Source of the DNA: an uncultured Sphingomonadales bacterium
GTDB lineage: Bacteria; Pseudomonadota; Alphaproteobacteria; Sphingomonadales; Sphingomonadaceae
Assembly (NCBI GenBank): GCA_903821605.1
Contig: CAIJLZ010000011.1
Coordinates: forward strand, 1 to 64,000
DNA length: 64,000 nucleotides
Direction of reading: 5' to 3'
Each line of letters opens with the position of its first letter. The stretch's first letter is position 1. A program made the position numbers and the translations under genes. The notes beneath the pieces were generated by a model that did no database searches, was not told where the DNA came from, and was given only the letters and a program-made list of their open reading frames with translations. Positions 63,447-64,000 of the stretch are shown piece after piece.

Positions 63447-63453
63447 GGATGTG

Positions 63454-63960
63454 ATGCCCCCGAACCCGACCGATCATCGCCCACCGCTGTTCATCACGCC
63501 GCAGGGCATGGCCAGCATGAAGGCCCGCTATCATCAATTGCTGTCTGACGACCGGCCAAAACTGGTCGAGGTGATTAGCTGGGCAGCAGGCAATGGCGAT
63601 CGCTCGGAAAATGGCGATTATATCTACGGCCGCAAGAAATTGCGGGAGATCGACCGGGAACTATCTCATCTCGCCAAGCGGATGAAAATCGCCAAGGTCG
63701 TCGATCCCGCCCAACAACAGGACCGCAGCCGCGTCTGGTTTGGCGCAACGGTGACCCTTGCCGATGAAGATGACCAAGAGCGGATCGTCACGCTCGTCGG
63801 CGAGGATGAGGCAGATGCAACCCATGGCCGCATCAGCTTCAACGCCCCCCTCGCCCACGCCATCCGCGGCGCCGCTATCGGCGATGTGCGACAGGTCCGC
63901 CTGCCCGCCGGGGTCAAGGATTATGAGATCATGGCGATCAGCTACCCGGTGCCGGGCTGA
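63454..63960 (+). CDS. greB: Transcription elongation factor GreB
   Basis: A 168-aa Gre factor of the GreB type. It has LFITPQGMASMKARYHQLLS, the coiled-coil tip NGDRSENGDYIYGRKKLREI (the YGRKKLREID sequence is GreB-specific) and an FKBP-like C-terminal domain (GRISFNAPLAHAIRGAAIGD). GAGGAT lies 4 nt before ATG 63454, with a GTG directly preceding in frame. It starts 7 bp after the transglycosylase, suggesting one transcript. Its stop codon lies in a heptamer repeat. Confidence 0.94.
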   Translation: MPPNPTDHRPPLFITPQGMASMKARYHQLLSDDRPKLVEVISWAAGNGDRSENGDYIYGRKKLREIDRELSHLAKRMKIAKVVDPAQQQDRSRVWFGATVTLADEDDQERIVTLVGEDEADATHGRISFNAPLAHAIRGAAIGDVRQVRLPAGVKDYEIMAISYPVPG

Positions 63961-63984
63961 GGGCTGAGGGCTGAGGGCTGAGGG
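63954..63984. repeat. Heptamer microsatellite GGGCTGA x4
   Basis: Four perfect GGGCTGA copies (63954-63981) followed by GGG. The first copy supplies the last Gly codon region and the TGA stop of greB. The array lies at the window edge, so what follows downstream is unknown. Confidence 0.9.
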
Positions 63985-64000
63985 CGCCACCCACCCGCCC

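Overview
The window is a stretch of core chromosome from a high-GC alphaproteobacterium, most likely a member of the Sphingomonadales/Sphingomonadaceae. The evidence is a CckA-type hybrid histidine kinase, a recA operator of the alphaproteobacterial GTTC-N7-GTTC type, a DksA with a degenerate zinc finger, a PAS_5-type protein, an NDUFS6-like zf-CHCC protein, a free-standing fatty acyl-AMP ligase, and short palindromic intergenic repeats of a kind I associate with sphingomonad genomes. I see no prophage, transposase, CRISPR array or secretion cluster. Almost every base is accounted for by housekeeping genes, so accessory novelty is limited.

Layout. 1-16 kb: a repeat-rich left edge, then ndk, holC and pepA (minus), divergent from the envelope operon lptD-surA-pdxA-rsmA (plus). 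Next come a TPR protein, rsmB, guaB, an M28 peptidase and a CitE-like lyase (minus), then an SPFH/NfeD membrane pair (plus). 16-24 kb: an EamA transporter, trmFO, the fatty acyl-AMP ligase, recX, a double cold-shock protein with a DUF192 lipoprotein, and kup. 23.6-28.6 kb: a tightly overlapping cytochrome c maturation operon ccmCDEFGHI (minus), including a 44-aa ccmD; ccmA and ccmB are not in it. 28.6-39.6 kb: a second EamA transporter, dksA, a small hypothetical gene, rimO, a DUF4010/MgtC-like membrane protein, a P-type ATPase, an aminotransferase, a PQQ-type sugar dehydrogenase fused to cytochrome c, and a short pseudouridine synthase. 39.7-42.4 kb: tRNA-Thr(CGU), the PAS_5 protein, the zf-CHCC protein and an unrecognised 223-aa protein.

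42.4-64 kb: yqeY, a decayed DUF559-like remnant, dnaG and rpoD (minus); carA-carB, greA-pgl and parE (plus); a repeat and G-rich island between the convergent parE and recA; recA with an SOS box; the chain dapA-smpB-DUF2062-cckA (minus); then a lytic transglycosylase and greB (plus).

The themes are outer-membrane assembly (lptD, surA), replication and transcription machinery (holC, dnaG, rpoD, parE, recA, recX, greA, greB, dksA), RNA modification and ribosome maturation (rsmA, rsmB, trmFO, rimO, rluE-like), c-type cytochrome biogenesis, and nucleotide and lysine precursors (guaB, carAB, ndk, dapA). The most useful non-routine observations are the SOS operator abutting the cckA stop codon, the ccm operon without ccmAB, the dispersed palindromic repeats and G-tract island, the DUF559 remnant behind yqeY, the missing base-type histidine in the sugar dehydrogenase, and the unrecognised 223-aa gene. 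I did not find a convincing previously undescribed multi-gene system.
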